This document shows, in pieces, positions 48,586-59,707 of a stretch of 64,000 nucleotides of DNA. The first letter of the stretch is position 1, and the number at the start of each line of letters is the position of its first letter. Source of the stretch: Rotaria sp. Silwood1 (Eukaryota > Rotifera > Eurotatoria > Philodinida > Philodinidae); NCBI GenBank assembly GCA_905250075.1, contig CAJNOP010000062.1, forward strand, positions 508,463-572,462, given 5' to 3'. The notes beneath the pieces were generated by a model that did no database searches, was not told where the DNA came from, and was given only the letters and a program-made list of their open reading frames with translations. The translations under genes were made by a program, and so were the position numbers.

Positions 48586-50545
48586 ACAGGTCAGACAAAC
48601 CGATGTCAGATCGTATCAGATCTTATAAGATCTTATGCAAACAAGGTTTTTCTATCAGATCTTACGCGAACATCAATCATGATCGTATACTCAATACGTT
48701 TTGAAAGATTTCGTGTGCCTCGTATTGTACGGACTCAAGCGAAAATCGTACAAGATTCAAAGATTAATAAACGTATAATAATCGAATTAATTCTCCGTGT
48801 CAGATCCTATCAGATCGTATATGATTCAAAAACAAAGAAATATATAGTAGTATGTAAGTCACATCTTGGATGCTCCTATCTAATCATGTTTGACTTGATA
48901 TCTTTTTTCCTTATTAGAAAATTGATGATCAAATCCCTCCAGGTCAAACAATCATAGGGTAAGATCTTACAAGATCAAACCGTTGATTGTATATGATTTT
49001 GTAAGACCAGAAAGAAGTCGTACAAAAAATCGTCGTCTCTACAATCTTACGCAAGATCGTACTATAAGATTCTTAAAAGATCTTGCCATCCGATAAGATA
49101 TTACTGTAAGAAATAGAGGAAATAGTAAGTGACAGGAAGATCTTTCATGAATCTTATAATATGATATTGTGCAAGATTGCACAGACGACGATTTTTTTGT
49201 ACAATTTTGTCTGATCTTACAAGGTCTTAACGTCTGTCTTTTTGATCTGGACCAGGACAAACAATCCGATGGTAATATCTTATAAGACTTTAAGTCAGAT
49301 CTCACCTGAACTTATAAGATAGGATGAAAATCGTGAGAAAAATCGTGGTATCCGCAAAACTTACATCAAGTCTTCGTATAAGATTCTTTCAACATCATAT
49401 TATCTGCACGATCTTAGAAGAATCGTGTGCTAAGACTTGATGTAAATTTTGCGGACGCCATGATTTTCCGTACGAGTTTCTTCTGATATTATAGGATCAT
49501 ACAATATCAGAGATTTGACCTGAGAATCTTACGTCTGATTGTCGACCTCCCAGGTCAAAAAATCTGACAGTAAGTCTTGTACAATCATATGAAATCGTAC
49601 AAAAAAATCGTAGTCTCTGAAATCTTACATCAATTCTTACTGTAAGATTCCTGTAAGACCTGGCAAGACAACAAGATCTGTCAAGAATCTTACAATAAGA
49701 ATTGATGCAAGATTTCAGAGACTACGATTTTTTGTACGATTCATACCAAATCGTACAAGATCATATATGATCAGACGCAGAATCTTGTCCGATCTTAGTG
49801 TCCGATTGTTCGCCCTGGGTTGGAGTTGTTTCCCAGGTCGGAAAATCTGACGTAAGATCGTGTCATCTGCGTGTAAGATCTTGCAATCTGAACAAAATCT
49901 TACAAGAATCTGACAAAAAATTGTAGTCTAAGAAATCTTGCATCAGATCATACTATTAGATTTGTGAAAGATCTTACACGGTAACAAGGTCTTTCAAGAA
50001 TCTTATAGTACGACGGATAAACAGAATTCTTACACAACGATTTTCTGTACAATAATCATCTGATCTTACGAAATCGTACAAGATTAGAGGTACGATCTTG
50101 TAAGATCTTACTGTCTGATTGTTTGACCTGGGTTTTTTATTTTAAAAAAACATACCCAGGTCAAACAATCAGATGGTAAGATCGCACAAGATCCCACCTC
50201 TTGTCTTATATGATCCTGTATTATCCGACGGAAATCGTACGCAAAGTCGTGGTGTCTGCAAAACTTGCATCAAGTCTTGATGTACGATTCTTACAAGATC
50301 GTACAGATAATTTTATGGCCCAAAAGTTTTGACACAAAATCCACAGCAAAATGAATTAATTTTGCTGCAAATTTTGTGTCAAGTCTTTCGCGTCATAGGT
50401 TAATGTGTTTTGAAAGAATTGTACATAAAGACTTGATGCAAGTTTGGAGACATCACGATTTTTCGTACGATTTCCGTTTGCTGTTACAAGATCATATGTG
50501 TTTAGACCTCTGATCTCAAGATCTTATGTCTGATTTTTTGACCTG
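48586..50545. mobile_element. Head-to-tail array of five to six related MITEs
   Basis: Successive units start with CCAGGTCAAACAATC...GTAAGATC and end with the inverse GATCTTAC...GATTGTTTGACCTGG. Approximate units are 48586-48938 (weak right end), 48939-49250, 49252-49550, 49550-49819, 49832-50132 and 50155-50545. Inside each unit further inverted pairs occur, such as GTACAAAAAATCGT / ACGATTTTTTGTAC. Unit length is about 270-390 bp. There is no transposase. Units abut almost directly, which is unusual for independent insertions. Confidence 0.8.
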
Positions 50546-51009
50546 AGTATAGAAAATAAGCAAAACTCTCTAGTACAGATAAGTGTTTCATGTTATTGAA
50601 CTTCTACAAGAATCGTCACTTCACAAATCAATGCATTGTATAGAAGATTAATAAAGCACAGGTAATCTAGGAAATTTTCACACAATAGACAACATTTTCC
50701 CTCACAGTATATTCGAATCGAAAAAAATATCCATCTTCAAGTTTTTCTAAGACCATCATAAGATGAAAACTTAATTTTTTCTGTTTCTCTTGTACTACAT
50801 GCTCGAACAAACATTTTTTACCCGTTAGTTTCCCACGTATAAAACATAGAAAACGATACAAAATTTTATTTATTTTAAACTATATACTTGGACATATATT
50901 TCCTCGACTGTGGGAAGGGTCATGTGAAAAGAACTAAAAAGAATCGGTGTGTGCGTCTATCTGTTTCTCGCGGGCTCAAAAAAAACAACGAAAGGGAACT
51001 TTATTTAGG
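50546..51009. other. Spacer, nothing recognised
   Basis: AT-rich sequence between the MITE array and the CCAAT-containing repeats. A 64-codon minus ORF at 50667-50861 has no motif. Confidence 0.5.
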
Positions 51010-51019
51010 CTCATCTTCT

Positions 51020-51400
51020 AAAGTTTCACACTATAGGTAATTGAGGTTAGAAAATCCGAATTCGAAGTCAGATTTTACATCTGATCTTTCATTGGCTAGA
51101 AAGCCAACCAATCAAAATTTGAGCTCTTTTATTTTAAACTTTTTGTAGATTTTGATGAAAATTCACTATAGGTTATCGAAGGCCTGGATTCCAAATTTCA
51201 GGTCAAATTTTACATCCGGTCTTCCCATTGGCTAGAAAGCCAATCAATCAGAAATGATCTTTTTAATTTTACGGTTTTTCGATCTTTCCATAAAACTTCG
51301 TAATGGGTCACCGACATCGAGAAATTGGAAGGTGAAGTCGGTTTTTCAATTTGACTTTTTATTGGTCAGAAAATGAACCAATCAGAAAAGAGCCTTTTTT
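51020..51400. repeat. Three tandem copies of a 130-140 bp repeat with an ATTGGCT/AGCCAA hairpin
   Basis: Copies lie at about 51032-51165, 51171-51300 and 51306-51400. Each contains GAAGTC or similar, a TTTTACATC(T/C)G-like stretch, and then CATTGGCTAGAAAGCCAA(T/C)CAATCA. The core TTGGCTAGAAAGCCAA is a perfect hairpin in the first two copies. It places a forward and an inverted CCAAT box within 25 bp. The third copy is degenerate (ATTGGTCAGAAAATGAACCAAT). Confidence 0.75.
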
Positions 51401-51507
51401 CCTCGCCTCAAAGAAAGATCATACGAAATTAAATGAGTTGATGATCTGATAGTCATAGGGAGAGTAACGTATCAGATATGTTAGCGTGATTACAGATTCG
51501 AGAATCC

Positions 51508-54086
51508 TACAATCGAAGGGTGTGACCTGTTGAGCGAAAAGGTTAAACGTATTCGGGTTAAAAGAAAGCTTTCAACGAGAAACTAACGAATTTAAAATAT
51601 GAGTTGTGTATGGCGTACCTGGACAAAAAGATTCAATTTTTAAGTTATGTATTATTAGGGTATAGAAACATGATAATAGATGAATTAGTCACATCAATCA
51701 TTCAATATAATTATCAGATCTTTAGGAAGCGAGCTTCTAAAACCTAGGTGAGATTTATTGACAGTATCAAGACTTCTCTAGAGACAACTTCCGAAGTATA
51801 ACAGTACTGTATTCGAAAAAAACAATATTGCGTTTGAATAATGTTTATACGTAAGATATTCAAAGATCAACTGCATTGATGCTTCACTTCATAATTTATT
51901 ATATATTAGTTTGAGATTGGTATTCGTACGTATCAATCATGTGCGCATTCGAAGTAACGTTCTTTCTCATTTTACACCACAATTAACATTTAAAACGATT
52001 AGCCTCGTCGATCATAAATGTGAATTTGGTAAACATTGCGAAACATATTCTGCATTTAACACAAATAGAATTTTCCTTTGAAGATTCAATAAAAAATGCT
52101 GATGAAATTTTCGCTTCACAACAGTTATTCGAAATCTTAAAAACATTCAAAGATAGTTACTTGAATGAACTGCACACTTATTAAAGTCTCGACTTTTTCG
52201 ATGAACATGATGAAGTTACGGACGAAGAAGACAGCACTGATGAAAAAGAATCAACTGATGAAGAAGAAAATATTGATGATTATGATGAAAATCAATACTT
52301 GGACATTCAGAATAATTTTACATTAGAAGAGATGAAAAATATAGTAGAATGGGTTGATCAACATCCAACGTATAAATTTGCATCTATTAAGCAAAGGTTT
52401 TGAAAAGTCAAATACATGCATTATATTGCAAAATTTAGAGAATATATTAAAACAAACGGCACAAGATTAGAAAAAATAAAAAAATCAAAGAATTTATGTG
52501 GAATGAATTTTATGTCAAAAGAGCAATTGAGAAAGAATCAATTCTTGATAGTGATCTGGAACTTTTTGCAATTCAAAAAGCAAGAGAACTAGATTGGAAT
52601 AATTTCAAAGCAAGTGATTCATTTATCAAGCTGTTCAAGAAAGAATATAGGATTTCATCAAGAAGGTACAACAAGCTTATTACTCGAGTTTCTTTAATCA
52701 GAAATATTTGTAGTCTACAAGGTACATCAAACTTGTACTTTAGATTTGAATTTATATGTTCTAATGTAATATATACGTGTATTTAGATGCTTACGACTGG
52801 ATAGAAAATCAAAGGTCTTTAATTTTGAATTATTCTTTCCATCAAATTTAGAACAGTGATCATTGTTCATTTCAACAAGAATATATTTCTCCAAGAACTC
52901 TTTCCTTCACTGGTGAAAGAACAACAGAAATTGCTGTTAAAAAGAAGAAGAATATCACGCACTCTTATACTGTGCAGCCAATTACATCAGCTGATGGACA
53001 ATTATTAAAGAAATTCTTTCTCATTCTCTAAAAAAAAGGAAAATGAATTCGATAAAAGAGTAGAGAAAGATTTAATTGCACCACCAAACGTCGTAGTGCG
53101 AGCTTCGAAATCTCGAAAAAGCAGCGATGAACAATATCGCACTTTTTTAAATGAAGTTCTACGTCGTTTGGTTAGCAGAAAATTCCTTCTTTTCTTTGAA
53201 TGTTGGACAACTCAATCTGATTCAAAAAAATTTAGAGCAGTGTTTCCACAGCAAGACAGTCGATTATTGAGTTTTTCTAAAGAATCAACTGGTTATATTC
53301 AACCACAAGATCTGTCTTTATTTCGTTCATGGCGATTTATTCATGAAAAAATCGAGCATTATGTTCATATCAATCGAACAGAAATGAACTTAAACAATCG
53401 TCAATATTTCATGAATATGCATTCTATCATTCACAATCAATTATCAGCTCCACAATTTAAAAATCTCATCAAGTCTGGATTCATGCAAGCTAAGATACTC
53501 AATGGAACAATCAGTGAAATCAACAAACCAAAGGACGTTTACTTTAAATTCTATAATCTTTATTGTTTGGTTATTAATTGTGAAGAACGAACTCTTCTCG
53601 TTTGTGCCTGGTGCAAAAGACACCTTGGTTATTATCATTTGATTGAAGATCTTCATCTCCGTGTATAGCAAATCTTTTGAAATCTTATTTTGTATAGTTG
53701 ATTAATTTCACGTAAAATGAAGTCGAGAGTATCGATGAATGGCCGATTTCTATATGTAATAATCAATACATTTCCTATTTGGCACTATCAGACTTCAGAA
53801 GAAGTTGTCTCTAGAGAAGTCTTGATACTGTCAATAAATCTCACCTAGGTTTTAGAAGCTCGCTTCCTAAAGATCTGATAATTATATTGAATGATTGATG
53901 TGACTAATTCATCTATTATCATGTTTCCATACCCTAATAATGCATAACTTAAAAATTGAATATCTCTCTGTCCAGGTACGCCATACACAGCTCATATTTT
54001 AAATTTGTTAGTTTCTCGTTGAAAGCTTTCTTTTAACCCAAATATGTTTAACATTTTCGCTCAACAGGCCACATCCTTCCATTGTA
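51508..54086 (+). mobile_element. DNA transposon with 290-bp TIRs and a CENP-B/Tc5-type transposase
   Basis: The inverted termini run from about 51508 to 51799 (outer end TACAATCGAAGGGTGTGACC) and from about 53795 to 54086 (outer end ATCCTTCCATTGTA). They are closely matched over AGATCTTTAGGAAGCGAGC and the CTAGGTGAGATTTATTGACA-like stretch. The broken transposase reading frame lies between them on the plus strand. TIRs of this length are atypical for pogo/Tc5 elements. The target duplication could not be settled from the flanks. Confidence 0.8.
52196..53668 (+). pseudogene. Broken CENP-B/Tc5-like DDE transposase
   Basis: Pieces in order: an acidic segment (DEEDSTDEKESTDEEEN, about 52220-52275); a helix-turn-helix domain (EEMKNIVEWVDQHPTYKF, then WNEFYVKRAIEKES and NFKASDSFIKLFKKEY) typical of CENP-B/Tc5 DNA-binding domains (52328-52705); and a possible short intron with acceptor ATTTAG at about 52846-52851. 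Then come NSDHCSF...HSYTVQPITSADGQLL (52852-53031, ending in a stop) and the 190-codon C-terminal DDE part (53096-53668) with VVVRASKSRK, LLFFECWTTQ and YIQPQDLSLFRSW. In relatives the second catalytic Asp sits in an LLLDSW-type motif; here it reads FFECW (Asp to Glu). The stops and the altered site indicate a dead copy. Family assignment rests on motif order. Confidence 0.7.
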
Positions 54087-54734
54087 AGTCATAAATAATC
54101 ACCATTAATGATCGTTTACATGCCTGTTAACTGACAGCTCTAAGATGGTAGCAGTTTATCTCCGACATGAGTATAAGTTTCAAATACAAATGCAATTTTT
54201 TATTTTCATCTTACTTCATAGGATTGTTTCCCGTTTCCCTCGGGAAACGGGAAACAGCCAAACTCGACGGCATTGCAGTGTCGATTTGATACATGACAGG
54301 AGCCCGAGTAAATTCGGATGATTCCTGCATCACTATTCCAAAAATTTAATTGAAAAACTTGCAAGATCTTTCAAACTGACGAAAACAGATGCTAGACATT
54401 GATTTTAGCCTAAGAAGTCGTCAAGAGTTAGCTTCCATTTCAGAACCATATGTTCAATTTCTGAACTTATATTTTTCTATATTTGATTGAAGCCGACAAA
54501 ACTCTAGCTATCTTGATAATAGACTGAATATATTTCGCTCTCTTCATTCAGGTAATTTTCAGCATTCAACACCTTTCTTTTTGTTTCAAATCCGTATTCG
54601 AAATGATATGGGCGATGGAATTAGTTTTTGAAATATCTCCCAAAGCAAGCCTAACAGTGATGATTTGAAATGAAAAAAAAGATTTTAAAGTCCAAAAGAA
54701 TTATATCCAAGTCAGCAAAATACAGGAAGAGAAA
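54087..54734. other. Spacer with a perfect Tm-stable hairpin
   Basis: Mostly featureless. At 54227-54256 the sequence GTTTCCCGTTTCCC is followed by TC and its exact inverse GGGAAACGGGAAAC, a 14-bp stem with a 2-bp loop. No gene was seen. Confidence 0.6.
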
Positions 54735-54950
54735 TACACCCCTGGGCAAAAGTCTTTCCCCCCACCTCTTTTTTCAGCGAGGCTTTTTCTACTATTATAA
54801 GGACAAAACATGGTGTTGTTCGGGCCGATTAGGGGTTATTAGGGTCCTCTTTTATATAGCCCGAACAACACCATGTTTTGTCCTTATAATAGCAGAGAAA
54901 ACCTTGCCGAAAAAAGAGGTGGGGGGGAAAGAATTTTGCCCAGGGGTGTA
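54735..54950. mobile_element. TA-flanked MITE (Tc1/mariner type) of 212 bp
   Basis: The ends CACCCCTGGGCAAAAG and TTTTGCCCAGGGGTG are inverted, and each is bordered by TA (54735-54736 and 54949-54950). The arms continue for about 80 bp, including ACATGGTGTTGTTCGGGC / GCCCGAACAACACCATG, around a short centre. A TA duplication and a CACCCCTGGGCA-type terminus fit a Tc1/mariner non-autonomous derivative. The 93-codon ORF across it is incidental. Confidence 0.85.
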
Positions 54951-55299
54951 GCTGAACGAAGCAAATAACAAGCAGAAGTTTAGCAACTAACAAAAGCTTT
55001 ATCATCGATTAGTAATTTTATGGAAATTTGTTATTTTGGACTAATAATTCATCTTATTAATATTTTACGTTACATGAAAGTACTTCAGGCTTACTTAGAG
55101 TTTATACCAGATAGGTTTTTCAAATGCTGAAAAATCATTTTCGAAATCACAAGTGATACAAACGCTCGTTAAGATCAGATTGCATTTATATAGCATTAAA
55201 AGATTATGAAGAGAAAAAGTTCAATAAAGATATATGAAGAAGTCAAAACGAAAGTATGTAATGCTCTAAGTCGCTTGGCCAACATCCTGTACACTTTAC

Positions 55300-58200
55300 A
55301 ATAATATTCTGGCTAATTAAAATGGGTTCATGTTAGTTGTAAACTCAGTAGTCAAATTTTAGCGCAATATCACATTTTTGATCGCATGTCGAATGAATGG
55401 CGACAGCAACACTTGAGTTCAAATGTAATACTTACTTTTAAGTTGATTATTATAAACATTATATGGTTGAAAATCATCCATAACCTGAATATGCTTAACA
55501 AGTATTCTGTTCAATTCATAATTAACACTTTAAATAAACACTAAATGTTGTTATCTAATTACCAATTACATGGTAAATGTGCACCAGCAACAATTCGTCT
55601 TCTCATCTATACTATTAATCGTGGTGCAAAACTTTTTTCGTTATTATGAAGTAACAAATCATCGCAAAAATGAACAAACCTAAGTATAGCTCTATTCAAG
55701 TATATCAATCATTAGCACGCAATTGCTATTTGCTACTCGAACAGTGCAGCCCAAAGGCTAGGCGAGCACACTTGATAAAATATCTATTCAAGAAACTTAC
55801 TTGGAGCAAAACTCAGTAGATTATTCACCCCTCCAATAATGAACACACCATGAGTGATCAATTTTGACCAAGATTTTGTTCCATTATGTAATTCATCGAT
55901 AATTTATTGTTGACGTCCACCATGTAGCACTGGATTACAAATCCAGTGAACTATTATAAACATAAGCATAGCTTGATTCAAACATACCACACATTTCGCA
56001 GCACAGTAGTTTTCTGAATCAATTCATCCAATATCACTTTAGAAATGAATCATTTTAACCGATATTTTTCTATTCATATATATGAGTTTGATTGCATCAA
56101 CAATATAGCAACACGTCTTACGATGAAAATCTACACAAAAAGTAAATAGCAATAACAATAGTTCTATTCTTTTTTCAGGTATTTTGAAGCCAAAATTTAA
56201 CTAAAAGCTTCGTGTTATAGGACCACATTACAACAGAATCATTCTAAGAATGATGCTGTTCAATTATTTTCCTATCTAGCAATAAATGACAGAAAAATAA
56301 AAGATTGAACAGTGCATGGTATACGAATCGTCATAATGAAGATAGGGTTCAATTATTTAATAATGAAGCGATCACTAACATCAAAAGATGTGATCAAACA
56401 GCGCACGGTATACAAATTATCCTAAGAAAAGTGATGTTCAATTATTTCACTCTCTAGCGATTGATGAAAGTAAAGCAAAAACTTGAACAGTGCATGCCAT
56501 ATGAATTATCCTAACTAAGGTCGTGTTCAATTATTTTATTCTCGAGGAAACGATGATAGCAGAGCACAATATAGAGCAGCGCATGCCATATGAATTATTC
56601 TAAGTAAGGTAAAGTTCAATTATATTTCTCTCTGACAACTGATAGCAGCTAATTTCAAGATTGAATAGAGCATGCCAAATGAATTATACTCAGAAGGGTC
56701 ATATTCTATTATTTTACTTTCGAGCGATCAATGATAACAAAACACAAAATAAAACAGCACATAGTGCATGAATTATCATGAGCAAAGTCTCGTTCAATTA
56801 TTTTATTCTTCAGATATCGATGAAAGTAGGACAAGAGATTGAACAGCGCATGCGACATGAATTATATTTAGCAAGTTCACATTCGTTTATGCTGTTAACA
56901 AGGAGAAGCCAGCGTCAAAGAAATTCATGATTAAAGGTTACACGTCTGATGAATTATTTGAAGCAATGTTCCGTTCGAATAAAGCTCGTAATGAAATCAA
57001 GAGTTAGCCGAGCTTGCATGAAATATGATGTTTGAGATAATGGATTAACAAGACAACGATCAGATTCAGGTAATTTTATTGACTTTTTCTAGAAAACTAA
57101 CAACTTATGACATGATGAGAAGAACATAGAAATGAAATAGACTCGCTTCCATCGGTTGAAGTATCCTTTTTGACAACGTTATTCGGTTTCAAATGAAATC
57201 TGAGACTAAACCACATGATTGACGATAAAATGGATACTGAATAACTCTAATAATTAAAAAATTCACCTTTTGTTGTATATTGTTGAAACAATTTCATAAT
57301 TCTCGATGGTCAACTATCACATTCCAAGTGTACAACTTCAAGGAGGAGCGTATTCAAGTATTTAACTTATTCCAACATAGGCATTGAATGTATGCTATCC
57401 ATTAGAATGTGCATGGTATATGAATGGTTTTTTGATAATCAGTCTGTGCAACAATTGTATTCATTTGAGATTGGATTTTCAATTTAGATAATATGATGCG
57501 ATAAAGTAAGGTATGTAATTAGAATCAACAACTGTTTTCTTCAAATATTTTACTCTTTCGAAACAAATGACGTCAGCCCATCTTCTCAGCAGAGATCACT
57601 CAGAAAATAAACCACTTTGACGATGGTTTCAACAAGTATATCGTGCACTGCGATGCGCAGTATGCCCGTGGGTGCATTAAAAAAAATCTCTTGACAAATG
57701 AATCATGACAACTATAGTTTCATTCATGTTAGCGCTCACTTCGCAGAAAAGTTTATGGCCTGATCATGTCAGCGAAGATCTTTTGGCGAAGAAATCATTA
57801 CAATTATGATTTCATTCAAGTATATCACGCATTTCGCAGCAAAATCTGTCACTCGATCACATGAGCAAAGATCTCAGGGCAAGTGAATAATTAAAACCAT
57901 GATTCCGTTCAAGTATATCGCTCACTTCAAAGCTAAATGTGTAACTCAATCACATCATCAAAGATACACTAACAAAAAAATGTTTATAACTAAAATTTCA
58001 TTCAAGTATGTCATTCACTTTGAAGCGAAGTGTGCCCCTAAATTCACATCACTACAGGTCACTTGACAAATGAATCATTCTAACTATAACCTCATGCAAA
58101 TATATTGCTCATTTTGCACTGAAACATGTCGCTAGATTGAATCAGTAATGTTGTATTGATAAATGAATTGTTCTAAGAAAAGTACCATTTAAAAATTTTG

Positions 58201-59350
58201 CTCAATTCAAGATGAATTATCTTACACGATTCCATGATCAAAGATCTTTTGACAGATAAATAGCTATAACCAGAGTTCAATTCAAGTATATTGTTTGTTT
58301 CTAAGCTCAGCATATCATCCAATTATGTCGACATAGATCTATTGACAGATAAACTTGTATAACCAGGGCTTCATACAACTATATCGATAAAAAATAGATG
58401 CAAGTCAGATTTAGCTGACTGTTTCAGGATGCCTAACAGGTGAATAGTCCAAACAAAGGATTCACCCGGATATGTCATTCTTGAACTGAAATACTAAATA
58501 TGAGACGCATTGATGAAAGATACATGGCGAATGCATAAGTTTGAGCAAAATTTTGTTCAACTATATCTCTTACTTCTAAGCGGAGTGTTTAAGTCGATCA
58601 GATCAGCAAAGCTGTATTGAAAAAAGAATCGTTTTAAGCATGACTTTATGCAAGTATATTAATTGCTTGATAGTGCAGTGTGTCACTCGATCAAATCAGC
58701 ACAGACCTTTTGACAAATGAATCGTTCTAATTACGGTTTCATTCTAGTACATCGCTTAATTCGAGACTAAGTAATCTTCAGACTAATACATGAGAATACA
58801 CATGTTTAATAGCTCCTTTTAACAAAAATTTTGTGGAAATATAGCCTTTACTTTGAAACAAGTTTGCAGAAAATCAGATGACCACAGGTTCAGAGAGTAA
58901 ATGAAATATTCTAAGTAGGATTCCATTCAAGTGTATCGCTCATTTTGAAGCAGAGGGTGTCACTCAATCAATTCGACAAAGATCTCTTGATAAATGAATC
59001 TTCTCAAGTATGATTTCATTAGAGTATATCGATCATTTTGAAGTGGAATGTGTCACTGAGGCAAATTGGTAAAGGTCTCTAGGCAAATGAATCTTTTCAA
59101 CTATGATTTCAATGAAGTATATCGTTCGTGCCGAAGCGAATTATGTCATCGATCACATTAGTAAAGATCTATGAACAAATGAATTGTTATAAGCAGGACT
59201 CCCTTCGAGTATATCGTAAACTTCAAAACGAAGTGCGTTACTCGACATCATCACTAAACGTCTCGCAAGAAATGACTTGTTACAACTAGAGTTTCATTCA
59301 GATATATCGCTTACTCGTAAGTGAAATGTGTCATAGAATCACGTCAGCGG
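55300..59350. repeat. Four-kilobase array of degenerate repeats of about 93 bp
   Basis: A phrase like TTCAAGTATATCGCTCA(C/T)TT recurs at about 57631, 57819, 57910, 58005, 58088, 58283, 58377, 58650, 58929, 59023, 59114, 59208 and 59302. Spacing is close to 91-95 bp or multiples. It is followed by AAGTGTGTCACTCGATCA, a CAAAGATCT(C)TTGACA-like stretch and AATGAATCATTCTAA. In 56250-56900 a related version has TTCAATTATTTT at 56257, 56347, 56428, 56524, 56613, 56702 and 56793 (spacing 81-96), with GAACAGCGCATG and ATGAATTATCCTAA. Earlier copies (55300-56200) are more worn. There is no coding capacity. Confidence 0.8.
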
Positions 59351-59707
59351 TAGAATAGTATGAAATGGATAGAGTTAAGTATAACGATGCTGTTCTAATA
59401 TCTTAAATGACTTGAATAATTCAGTTGGATAACGAACACATTATCTGTAAAGATGCCAACTAAATAGTCATCACAATCATTCTATTCAATTATTGCCTAC
59501 ATTTAAGAAACATGATATGGTTGAAAATGCATTGTAAAATATTGTGTAACATGAATAAGGTGAATCAACAGTTGATTCAGATACTTACCGATAGATCGTA
59601 AAATTTGAACGGAAGAACTTTGGATAAATGATTTCAATATATTTAGATATTTTTAAGAAAGCATTGATTCAACTATATGAATGACTAGAAGGAGAACATC
59701 TGAAGTA

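Noticed and set aside
55300..59350. Possible CRISPR-like array
   Set aside because: The genome is eukaryotic, repeats are degenerate with no constant repeat/variable spacer pattern, and no cas genes are present.
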